This document shows positions 1 through 7,500 of a DNA stretch of 8,537 bases, piece by piece. This DNA comes from Clostridiales bacterium (GTDB lineage Bacteria > Bacillota > Clostridia > Oscillospirales > Butyricicoccaceae): assembly GCA_004555915.1 (NCBI GenBank), contig SFJM01000057.1, positions 1 to 8,537 on the forward strand, read 5' to 3'. The position numbers were made by a program, and so were the translations under genes. Under the pieces are notes generated by a model, which saw nothing but the letters and a program-made list of their open reading frames with translations, was not told where the DNA came from and did no database searches. How positions within the stretch are numbered: the stretch's first letter is position 1; each line of letters starts with the position of its first letter.

Positions 1-270
1 CATAACGATGCAATGGCTCTTGGGGCATTGGATTATCTGGAGGAAAGTGGACGTATACCTGGAAAAGATGTTTTTTTATGTGCTTTTGGTGGCGGAGAAG
101 ATACATATGATGCCTTTAAGGACGGGCGTATCCAGGTACTGGTACAATTGGATGATCGTATGCTGGCAGAAAAAGCAAGCCAGGCAGCATACAAAATGAT
201 AGCTGCACCAAGGGCATCATTTGACTGGATCGTATCAGGGAAGGTACTGACAAAGGGGAATGGCGCATGA
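1..270 (+). CDS. Sugar-type periplasmic binding protein, C-terminal fragment (5' end outside window)
   Basis: The frame is open from base 1 and gives 89 residues before TGA at 268-270. It begins H-N-D-A-M-A-L-G-A-L-D-Y-L, the signature of the last lobe of type-1 periplasmic binding proteins (ribose/xylose/galactose-binding family, Peripla_BP_4), where the Asn-Asp pair normally sits in the ligand cleft. It continues through GKDVFLCAFGG (the 'v.v.GfDg' strand of the family) and an Ala-rich helix (LAEKASQAAYKMI), and ends WIVSGKVLTKGNGA. The ATG at 13 is internal, not a start, because the conserved motif begins before it. The N-terminus is missing, so lipoprotein, membrane-anchored or freely secreted form cannot be decided. 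The stop overlaps the kinase start by four bases (ATGA), so the two are probably translationally coupled. This makes a sensory role, presenting a sugar to the kinase as XylFII does for LytS, more likely than a plain transport role. The family call is firm; the ligand is unknown. Confidence 0.85.
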   Translation, partial: HNDAMALGALDYLEESGRIPGKDVFLCAFGGGEDTYDAFKDGRIQVLVQLDDRMLAEKASQAAYKMIAAPRASFDWIVSGKVLTKGNGA

Positions 271-1712
271 TAAAAGGCAAAAAAACGCAAGAAATGCGCA
301 GCATTCAAATCATGCTGCGTCAATCTCTTTTCCGAATCATCATTTGCATGGTCGTACCGCTTATTTTCTTGACGGCACTTCTGATAGGCTTGATTCTGCG
401 ATATGATGCCATGATTGCGGATCTCACATGTGCTTCACAGGCTACTGAAATTTTGGAGCAGGATTTAACCAATGAAGTCTGGCTGGTTATTTCAGGCCGT
501 ACTCCGTTTACAGAAGGCAAACAGAATGAATTATTAAACAATCTGCAAGATCAGTTGGAACAAATGCAGAACCAGTCAGCGGGTGAGGAGCAACGATATC
601 TGAGTGCTGCTATACGCGCTACCAGAACAATAGAAGATTATCTGGAACAGCTTGAGAGACAAATGGCACAAGGGGAGGCAGTGAGCCGCAACGAAACCTT
701 ATATCGGGAAATTCATAATGTGGCACATCTGGCTTCTTCTATGATTAACCGGTATATGGAGACCCAAATTGTTAAAATGGGCGAGCTCAACGCACGGATT
801 AAAGTTGGCATGTTGGTTGCTGCTATCCTGCTGCTGATATTTCTTGCTTCTATCATCCGTGCAGCCGTGCGTGATTTATTTACCGTTGATACCTCTATTC
901 GGGAACCGATTTTTCAGCTTGAGAAAATGGCATCGCGTATTGCACAGGGTGACTTATCTGCCCGTGTACCACCGGCCAGGATTGAAGAGCTTTATCAGCT
1001 GACCGAAGATCTCAATACAATGGCATATCAGATTGATTGCCTGCTTCATGAAAGGATAGAACAGGAACAGATTGTAAAAAAAGCCGAGCTTCGGGCTTTG
1101 CAGGCACAGATTACCCCCCATTTTGTGTATAATACACTGGAAACGATTGTATGGCTGGCAGAGGAACAGCGCAACCGGGAAGTCATTGAAATGACAATGG
1201 CATTCACTGATTTTCTCCGGATTTCACTCAGCCAGGGACAGGATTTTATTACGGTGGAAAAGGAAACTCAGCATGTGCAGAACTACCTCAAAATCCAGTC
1301 CCTCCGTTACGGTACGATCATGCAGTATGAAATTGCCATTGACCACGGGATTGCAAAGTATAAAATGTTAAAGCTTATGCTGCAGCCATTAGTGGAAAAT
1401 GCAATTTACCATGGCATCAAGTGCAAGAGGGGACGAGGGACGATCCGGGTGAACGGATACTGTAAGGATGGACAAATGCACTTTACTGTGAAAGATGACG
1501 GCCTTGGGATGACACCGGAACAACTGGATAAATTAAGACGCAGTCTGCGCGACCCGCATAAACATGATCCCAATAAAAAAGGCGGCTATGGGTTGCGCAA
1601 TGTGGAGCAGCGCCTGCAGCTATATTATGGAACCGGTTTAACTATTGAAAGCGAGTACCGCAAGGGGACAACCGTACATTTCTGCGTGCCCTGCATGGAG
1701 GGAGAAGGATGA
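267..1712 (+). CDS. Membrane sensor histidine kinase, YesM/LytS (His_kinase) family
   Basis: A 481-residue kinase that should autophosphorylate on His and pass phosphate to the regulator encoded next. A basic N-terminus leads into membrane segment 1 (about residues 20-44). An extracytoplasmic region follows (about 45-178), rich in Gln, Glu and Leu and apparently almost all helical, then membrane segment 2 (about 180-200) and a HAMP linker (about 200-255, with QGDLSARVP). The His_kinase motif is LQAQITPHFVYNTLE, with phosphoacceptor His285; the family consensus is NPHFLYNTL, so Thr replaces Asn and Val replaces Leu. The ATPase domain has an N-box (LQPLVENAIYHG, Glu377 and Asn378), a G1 box (DDGLGM, 410-415) and a G2 box (GGYGLRN, from 439). 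No Cache domain is recognisable outside the membrane, which suits a kinase that reads a binding protein rather than a ligand directly. The start is set by the ATGA overlap with the upstream gene and an AAAGGGG at 252-258. The family is certain; the signal is not known. Confidence 0.95.
   Translation: MIKGKKTQEMRSIQIMLRQSLFRIIICMVVPLIFLTALLIGLILRYDAMIADLTCASQATEILEQDLTNEVWLVISGRTPFTEGKQNELLNNLQDQLEQMQNQSAGEEQRYLSAAIRATRTIEDYLEQLERQMAQGEAVSRNETLYREIHNVAHLASSMINRYMETQIVKMGELNARIKVGMLVAAILLLIFLASIIRAAVRDLFTVDTSIREPIFQLEKMASRIAQGDLSARVPPARIEELYQLTEDLNTMAYQIDCLLHERIEQEQIVKKAELRALQAQITPHFVYNTLETIVWLAEEQRNREVIEMTMAFTDFLRISLSQGQDFITVEKETQHVQNYLKIQSLRYGTIMQYEIAIDHGIAKYKMLKLMLQPLVENAIYHGIKCKRGRGTIRVNGYCKDGQMHFTVKDDGLGMTPEQLDKLRRSLRDPHKHDPNKKGGYGLRNVEQRLQLYYGTGLTIESEYRKGTTVHFCVPCMEGEG
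1701..1708 (+). promoter_or_regulatory. Ribosome binding site that fixes the response regulator start
   Basis: GGAGAAGG lies at the very end of the kinase gene, 8 bases before the tandem ATGATG at 1717-1722. The same reading frame is open further upstream, with an ATG at 1645, but that start lies inside the kinase gene and would add 24 unrelated residues before the receiver domain. The ATG at 1709 runs into a stop after two more codons. The ribosome binding site therefore supports 1717 (or 1720) as the real start. Confidence 0.75.
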
Positions 1713-1716
1713 AGAT

Positions 1717-3294
1717 ATGATGAGAATATTTATTGCCGATGATGAGGAGATCATTCGGGATGGGATTCGGAACTGCATTGAAAAGGAAAAGGAACGGTTT
1801 CTGTTTGTAGGAGAGGCATCAGATGGGGAAATGGCACTCCCTATGCTGATGGAGATGAAACCGGATGTACTCATTGCAGATATTTGCATGCCATTTATGG
1901 ATGGATTGGAACTGGCAAAGCTGGTGCGCCGTGCCATGCCATGGATGCGGATTATATTTTTAAGCGGGCATGATGAATTCGAATATGCACAACAGGCGGT
2001 TTCCATTCGGGCAGATGCCTACCTGCTCAAACCGATTGATTCTCTCAAGCTGGTGCGTACGCTTGAGGAGGTTGCCATGCGCATGGAACAGGAACAGCGG
2101 CAATATTTTAACGCAGCACAGAATGCGAGCCGTACGGAACAGGAATCTGAAGCACTGCGGGAGCACTTTTTGAATGCCTTGCTGTCCGGAGAGATCTCTG
2201 CAGCGGATGCAGCAGAACAGGGGATACAGTGGGGATTGCCGCTGGCGCCACGGCAATGTATCGTGTGCCTGATGCGTTTGGAACAACCGGGAAACACGGT
2301 GCAGGTGCGGGCATTGGCTGCACGTACATTTGAGAATCAGGAGGGAGTAATCTGGTTTTTCCGGGGAGGAGAGCGATTGATTCTGTTGCTTTGGGGAGAA
2401 ACGGAAGAGGAAATTCGTGAGCGGGCATATGAGGCCGCACAGAATTTGCGCCATGAGATCCGACAGTTTTTGAATCAGGATACACTGACGGCCATCGGTA
2501 TGCCCGTTGGCCGTGTCAGCGCGCTGCGTGAATCTTACCGTACTGCGAAAGAGGCGCTTTGGAGTGCCGCTGCCTGTGCTGAAGGCGGTGTGTTTGGCTA
2601 TACGGATATTAAGTCAGGTAAACCACAGAAAAGCAACTTCGATTATTTTGCAGGAAGCACTTTACAGGATAAGCTGCGCCACATTACGCTGGAAGATGTG
2701 TCGCAGTTCGTAGATATTTACTTCGGCAATACCACGGAGCAGGATATGCAAAGTATGCTGTACCGGTATTATCTGCTGATGGATCTGCTGGTGACTGCGG
2801 CGCGGGTGGCAGGTGAGTTGGACAGTGGGGAAATTACAGCGCCCAATGATCCTCAGGCGGTGCTGCAATGTGCTGCTACGCTGGAGGGTACCAAAGAATA
2901 TGCAGCTGAGGTGCTCGGACAGCTGGCACGCCTGTGCTACCGCCATCAGAACATTCGCTATAGTGCGGAAATACAACGTGCAAAGGAATTCATTCGTGCC
3001 AATTATAGCGACAGCAGTCTGTCATTACATATGGTTGCTGCCGAAGTCGGGTTTAGTCCCAACCATTTTTCTACTATTTTTTCGCAAGAGACAGGGCAGA
3101 CCTTTGTGGAATATCTGACGCAGATCCGTCTGGAGGCCGCGAAGGAGCTGCTGCTGCAAAGTGATAGCCGTATGAGCGATATTGCTTTTACAGTGGGATA
3201 CAGCGAGCCGCATTACTTCAGTTATCTGTTCAAAAAGCACGTCGGTATGACTCCACGGGATTACCGGGCCAGGAAAGACGAAGTAAAGGTATAA
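1717..3294 (+). CDS. Response regulator, YesN type: receiver plus AraC-family DNA-binding domain
   Basis: A 525-residue transcription regulator, partner of the kinase that ends 4 bases upstream. The receiver domain (about 1-120) shows the acidic pair Asp8-Asp9 in IFIADDEE, the phosphoacceptor Asp55 in LIADICMPFMDG, the conserved Ser in FLSGHDEFEYA, and Lys105 in YLLKPID, so the phosphorylation site is intact. The middle region (about 170-290) resembles the degenerate GGDEF-like domain of CdaR and many YesN proteins: TAIGMPVGRVSALRESY is followed by a helix with AKEAL. The C-terminus (about 419-519) is an AraC/XylS double helix-turn-helix, with LSLHMVAAEVGFSPNHFS as the first and MSDIAFTVGYSEPHYFS as the second, ending in the usual GMTPRDYR. 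It should bind direct repeats near target promoters; likely targets are this locus, but no site could be assigned. In the Clostridium XylFII-LytS-YesN system the same order of parts controls sugar uptake genes. The family is very sure; the targets are inference. Confidence 0.94.
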   Translation: MMRIFIADDEEIIRDGIRNCIEKEKERFLFVGEASDGEMALPMLMEMKPDVLIADICMPFMDGLELAKLVRRAMPWMRIIFLSGHDEFEYAQQAVSIRADAYLLKPIDSLKLVRTLEEVAMRMEQEQRQYFNAAQNASRTEQESEALREHFLNALLSGEISAADAAEQGIQWGLPLAPRQCIVCLMRLEQPGNTVQVRALAARTFENQEGVIWFFRGGERLILLLWGETEEEIRERAYEAAQNLRHEIRQFLNQDTLTAIGMPVGRVSALRESYRTAKEALWSAAACAEGGVFGYTDIKSGKPQKSNFDYFAGSTLQDKLRHITLEDVSQFVDIYFGNTTEQDMQSMLYRYYLLMDLLVTAARVAGELDSGEITAPNDPQAVLQCAATLEGTKEYAAEVLGQLARLCYRHQNIRYSAEIQRAKEFIRANYSDSSLSLHMVAAEVGFSPNHFSTIFSQETGQTFVEYLTQIRLEAAKELLLQSDSRMSDIAFTVGYSEPHYFSYLFKKHVGMTPRDYRARKDEVKV

Positions 3295-3447
3295 AATTTT
3301 TTCGGAAAATATTGTAATTTACGATAGCATATGTCAAAGGGAAGATAATTTATCGGAGCGTGCTCGGTAGAGTACGGGACGAGTATTTGTTACACTTTAG
3401 GGGCAGGGATAAACCATCTTTGCCCCGCTTCTGTCGAGGTAGAAAAT
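3295..3447 (+). promoter_or_regulatory. Intergenic region upstream of the lipoprotein gene, with small inverted repeats
   Basis: 153 bases lie between the response regulator and the lipoprotein gene. Visible elements, in order: a weak A/T hairpin right after the stop (ATTTT-TTCGG-AAAAT, 3296-3310), too weak for a convincing terminator; GATAATTTATC (3344-3354), an inverted repeat around one central base; GAGC-GT-GCTC (3356-3365) directly next to it; and GGGGCA (3400-3405) paired with TGCCCC (3421-3426) just before the ribosome binding site GAGGT (3436-3440). GATAAT at 3344 could act as a -10 box, but no good -35 box sits at the proper distance. The region could carry a promoter or operator for the downstream genes, perhaps read by the AraC-type regulator, but nothing here proves it. 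Confidence 0.35.
3400..3426 (+). promoter_or_regulatory. Inverted repeat in the leader of the lipoprotein gene
   Basis: A 6-bp stem, GGGGCA (3400-3405) and TGCCCC (3421-3426), encloses 15 bases and ends 9 bases before the GAGGT ribosome binding site. No run of T follows, so it is not a terminator of the usual kind. It could be an RNA hairpin in the leader or simply chance. Confidence 0.25.
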
Positions 3448-4527
3448 ATGAAAAAGATACTGTTATGTATTGTCTTTATGGGATTTCTTACCGGATGTGC
3501 TGTCCATACAACAGTTACCGAGCCGGAATCCGAACCCAGCGTGTCCACTGGACGGCCGGAGCCGGCCTATGACCGTTTATCCATCTACAGCGCTCTGCCG
3601 GAGGAAGAAATATTGGTTTATCTCAATGCATTTCGTAAAGATACGGGCATTACAGTAGACTGCCAGAGGCTTTCCGCGGGCGAGATGATTGAGCGGGTTC
3701 AGCAGGAGAGAGAGAACCCGAGGGTCTCGGTGATTCTTGGCGGTGCAGCAGATCATTATGTGCAGGCCAATGAGGAGGGCCTGCTGATACCATATCAAAG
3801 TCCGGAACTGAGCAATGTCCCGGAGCCCTGTCTGGATCAGGCACAGGTATGGAATCCGATTTATATTGGTGTGATCTGCTTTGCCTGTAATGAGGACTGG
3901 TTTTTACAAAAGAACCTGCCGTATCCGACCTGTTGGGATGATTTGACTGCGCCGGAGCTGGAAGGGCAGATTGTACTTGCATCCCCGGAGACATCCGGTA
4001 CATCCTACACAATGCTCGCCGCACTCATGCAGCAGCGTGGCGAAGAAAAGGCATGGGAATACTTGCAGATGCTGGATGCAAATGTTGGATGCTATACCCA
4101 TTCCGGCATTGAACCGGTAGAAAAAGTCAAGCAGGGGGAATTTGCTGTTGGAATTGTGTTCTCCCATGACGGACGCCGCGCTGCGTTGGACGGCTACCCT
4201 GTTATGCTGTGTTATCCGGAAGATGGCACCGGCTATGAGATCGGTGCATGTGCGTTGGTACGCGGCGGCCCTGTGAAAGAGCGGGAGAATGCAGAACGGT
4301 TCATTGACTGGATGACTTCGCAGCGTGGGCAGGAATGCTATATTGAAGCAAAGAGCAGCCGACTGCCTGCAAACAGTACGGCACGATCGGCGGACGGCCT
4401 GCCTGCTGTGAAGGACATCAAAACAGTGGAATATGATTTGGAATGGGCAGGGAGCAATCGGACACGGCTGATTGACGAATTCCAGAGACGGTTTCCAGGC
4501 GCGCAGACTCGAAAGAGTTTATCATAA
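3448..4527 (+). CDS. Lipoprotein solute-binding protein, iron(III)/hexose-phosphate family (AfuA/HptA-like)
   Basis: A 359-residue lipid-anchored extracytoplasmic binding protein. The N-terminus MKKILLCIVFMGFLTGC is a lipoprotein signal with lipobox L-T-G-Cys17, followed by a Thr/Glu/Pro-rich spacer (18-43). The mature part follows the FbpA/AfuA class in order: LSIYSALPEEE, FRKDTGITV, VILGGAADHYVQANEEGLL, PIYIGVICFACNEDW, WDDLTAPELEGQIVLASP, SGTSYTMLAALMQQRGEEKAWEYL, GEFAVGIVFSHD, YPEDGTGYEIGACALV, NAERFIDWM. The SGTSYT and PEDGTGYE segments are those that hold the ligand or an anion in this class. Some members bind ferric iron; AfuA binds hexose phosphates, and HptA is the sensor subunit of the glucose-6-phosphate system HptRSA. 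No ABC permease or ATPase gene is adjacent, while a kinase/regulator pair is, so a sensory role is plausible. The start is supported by GAGGT at 3436-3440. The gap to the next gene is only 55 bases with no clear terminator, so co-transcription is likely. The family is sure; the ligand is open. Confidence 0.9.
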   Translation: MKKILLCIVFMGFLTGCAVHTTVTEPESEPSVSTGRPEPAYDRLSIYSALPEEEILVYLNAFRKDTGITVDCQRLSAGEMIERVQQERENPRVSVILGGAADHYVQANEEGLLIPYQSPELSNVPEPCLDQAQVWNPIYIGVICFACNEDWFLQKNLPYPTCWDDLTAPELEGQIVLASPETSGTSYTMLAALMQQRGEEKAWEYLQMLDANVGCYTHSGIEPVEKVKQGEFAVGIVFSHDGRRAALDGYPVMLCYPEDGTGYEIGACALVRGGPVKERENAERFIDWMTSQRGQECYIEAKSSRLPANSTARSADGLPAVKDIKTVEYDLEWAGSNRTRLIDEFQRRFPGAQTRKSLS

Positions 4528-4567
4528 ACGCGGCGGTGCGGCAGAAGCCGGGCCGTAACAAACAGAA

Positions 4568-4573
4568 AAGGAG
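4568..4573 (+). promoter_or_regulatory. Ribosome binding site of the surface phosphoesterase gene
   Basis: AAGGAG sits 9 bases before the ATG at 4583 and places the start directly before a classical signal peptide (basic n-region, Leu/Ala-rich core). The 55-base gap from the lipoprotein gene contains only a small CGGC-AGAA-GCCG hairpin potential and no terminator. Confidence 0.7.
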
Positions 4574-4582
4574 AGAAGAAAA

Positions 4583-7500
4583 ATGAAACATCATTTGTCG
4601 TGGCGAAGGCGGCTGCTCAGTATGCTGCTGGCTCTGGCGATGGTAGCCACTGTCGTGCCGGCAACTGCCGGAGCGATTGGGGCAGAAGACACTGGAGAAT
4701 TCCTTAACGGCCCATATCTGATGACTCCGAAGTCGGACAGTATGGTTGTCGTCTGGGAACTGGATGAGCCCGTGAAGTCCACCATTACATACGGCACCGG
4801 AGCAGATGACATGCAGACGGTTGACGTACCGGTAGAGGAGGGCGCAGAATATAAGGGAGAAGCGATGCACATGTATCGCGCCCGTCTGACCGGATTAAAG
4901 CCGGGAACAACATATTCGTATACGGTCGCTACCGAAGATGGACAGACAATGGAAGGCCATTTCCGCACGCTGAGTGAAAATCCGGATGAGGTTCGCTTTG
5001 TGTTGGTCAGTGATACCCATCGTTTTGAAACCGCTGAGCAGGTTTCCGAGGCGATTGAAGCGTTCGACCCGGACTTTATCCTGCATACCGGCGATATGGT
5101 TGAGGGTACCGGATCCCAGAAGGATCAGTTTTCTTATTGGTTCCGCAATGTTGGAAGTTTCCTGCACAATGTGCCGGTAATCTACAACAGCGGCAACCAT
5201 GATTACGGCGTGTATTTCGACGAATATGTAACCAAGGTACAGAAGGAGCAGTATCACTCCAATGAAACCGGACGCAATGTATCCTTTCGTTACGGTTCGG
5301 TTCATTTTGCCATGGTGGACAGTAACCCGTGGTCGCTGTTTGAACTGAATTCGTCGGCTGGCGGACAGGTTGACCCGTCGACCAAAGCAGTTGTCGATGA
5401 GTCGCTCAACTGGCTGAAGGATGATCTTGCATCTGATGCAGCCAAGACAGCAGATTTCCGCGTGCTGACCATGCATCATCCGTACGAGGATGGCCTGACC
5501 CGCAAATACATTCCTTCGATTGCAGAGGAAGGCAATGTCAACATCATGTTCAGCGGACATACACATCTGTATTCCCGCTACGCGTCCGCAAACCCGGAAC
5601 GCGGTACGAACACGCTCTATGTGACACAGGGCGATGCGCGTATCGGCGATGGCAAGATTGATACTGGCAAGGCGGATCAGCGCTTGGATGACAATTACCC
5701 GAACCTTCTGGCAACCGGCAAGGGAGATATGCTGGAGGTCACCGTCAAGGACGGTAAGATGACCTATTCCAATATCGGCCTGAAGGGCGATACAGAAGAG
5801 GTATATGAGACTGTTTCGCTGTCTAAGGATGGCCAGCAGCTTGCATATGACAACATTTCGATCACTCCGGACAGCATTCAGTCGAGTGATAAGGTGACTG
5901 TTTCTGCCAAGGTAACCAACATCGGCACCGGTCTGGCAGCTGCACGCATGTGCATCAACGACAACGGAAACAAGCGGTGGCTGTACCAGTTTGGACAGGC
6001 AGGCAAGGAACGCGTCGTCGCGCTGGAACCGGGAGAATCGGCAGAACTGTCGGCGCAGCTGGAGCTGACTGAGTTGGGCAAGCACACACTGGAGTTTGCT
6101 GGTTATACCCGTGCAGTCAATGTTACGTTCCGCGAGGCAACCTATGTGTACAACAATCTGCGCACCAAACTGGGTGACGGTGAGGTCAGCGATCCGAACA
6201 GTGACCTTCTTTGCGTAAAGGCAGATGTGAAGAACATCGGCAACGAAGTCGGCACTGCGACAGCAACCCTGCTGGTAAATGATAAGGAAATCGAGAGCAA
6301 GCCGGTTCATCTGGAAGCAGGACAGACTCGTTCCGTTGAATTCCGGTATACCTTCCCGGCTGGCGGAACATATACTGTAAAGATTGGCTCCTCCGCAGAG
6401 CAGAAGGTTGCCGTTCTTGGTTCCATTCAGGGCACCCCTATCGTCAGGGATAAGTCTGGTTTGGGCAATGATGGTATCATCCGCGGTAACCCGACCCTTG
6501 TCAAGTATGATGGTGGCTGGGGACTGTCCCTTGACGGTGTAGATGACTATGTTGAAATTCCGGATAACAGGAATTATGTGATTGATAACGGCGTAACCGG
6601 TATGGTCTGGGCGAATGTCGATCGTCTGGCAATGGGAGATGAATGGGATCATAACCCGCTGCTGATGAAGGGCGCCTCTATCAGTTATGGTACAAACTAT
6701 CTGTTCCGCATGGCTGTCCGCAAGACAGGCATGGTTACTTATGGCATTGGATTCGACAATGATAATGGCGAATATTTCTGGAATGATGATGAGTCAATTG
6801 AAGGTGCAGGCGTGCAGCTTGGCAATTGGGTACAGTATACCGGCGGCTTTGATCGCGCAACCGGCGGCACAAGCTGGGAAAATACCAAGCTCAGCGGCCA
6901 GATTGACGCGCCGGATTTCGATTCCGTCATTAAAAACTGGGAAGGCAAATCTATGTATTCCGGTTTTTCCTTCCACCGCCACCTGCTCAGCAACCGGGGC
7001 CGCGGCAAGACCCATACCATGCTGACTGGTGATATCGGCCAGATCCGCTTCTACAATGCAAAGCTGAGTGAAGAATCCAATAAGACTATTTACAGCAATC
7101 CTTCCGACAAGGGACCGCAGGGCGAAAACCTGGTTGTATGGCTGGATTTTGCACCGGAAAATATTGAGACCGATGGCATGCATGTCACCGAATGGCGTCC
7201 GGTTATCGGTAATCTGAAGGAATTCTCCTATGAAACCGAAATTACCGGCGCTGCTTCGGCAAAGGCTGTCATTGAAATCTCAGACGATGGCGAGACTGTC
7301 AAGGCATCCAGAGAAGTAGATCTGGCAAACGGCAAGGGCACACTGGATTTGACCGAACTGGGGCGTGCAAAATATGTTCGCGTCTGTTCCAGACTCCATT
7401 CTTCTGTTACAGAGGATGCAACCGATGTACCGGTTCTCAAGTCGTATACGGTTGTTGCAGGCAACTGCAATACCTGGAGTACACTGGCAGACTGGAACAG

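Noticed and set aside
1645..1716. Upstream in-frame start of the response regulator at 1645
   Set aside because: It lies within the kinase coding sequence and adds 24 residues without similarity to receivers. The GGAGAAGG site and the tandem ATG at 1717 fit the receiver start.
3296..3310. Possible terminator hairpin right after the response regulator
   Set aside because: The stem is only five A/T pairs (ATTTT/AAAAT) with no useful T-tract after it, too weak to call.
3360..3572. 70-codon frame overlapping the lipoprotein start
   Set aside because: It overlaps the well-supported lipoprotein signal peptide in another frame and has no family features.
4528..4582. CGGC-AGAA-GCCG hairpin between the lipoprotein and phosphoesterase genes
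   Set aside because: Only a four-pair stem with no T-tract; not a terminator.
4895..6652. Long open frame (585 codons) on the minus strand inside the phosphoesterase gene
   Set aside because: The + strand frame carries complete metallophosphoesterase and CARDB-like motifs. The antisense protein shows no recognisable domain, is Ile/Arg/Cys-rich as expected of a codon shadow, and has no sensible neighbours.
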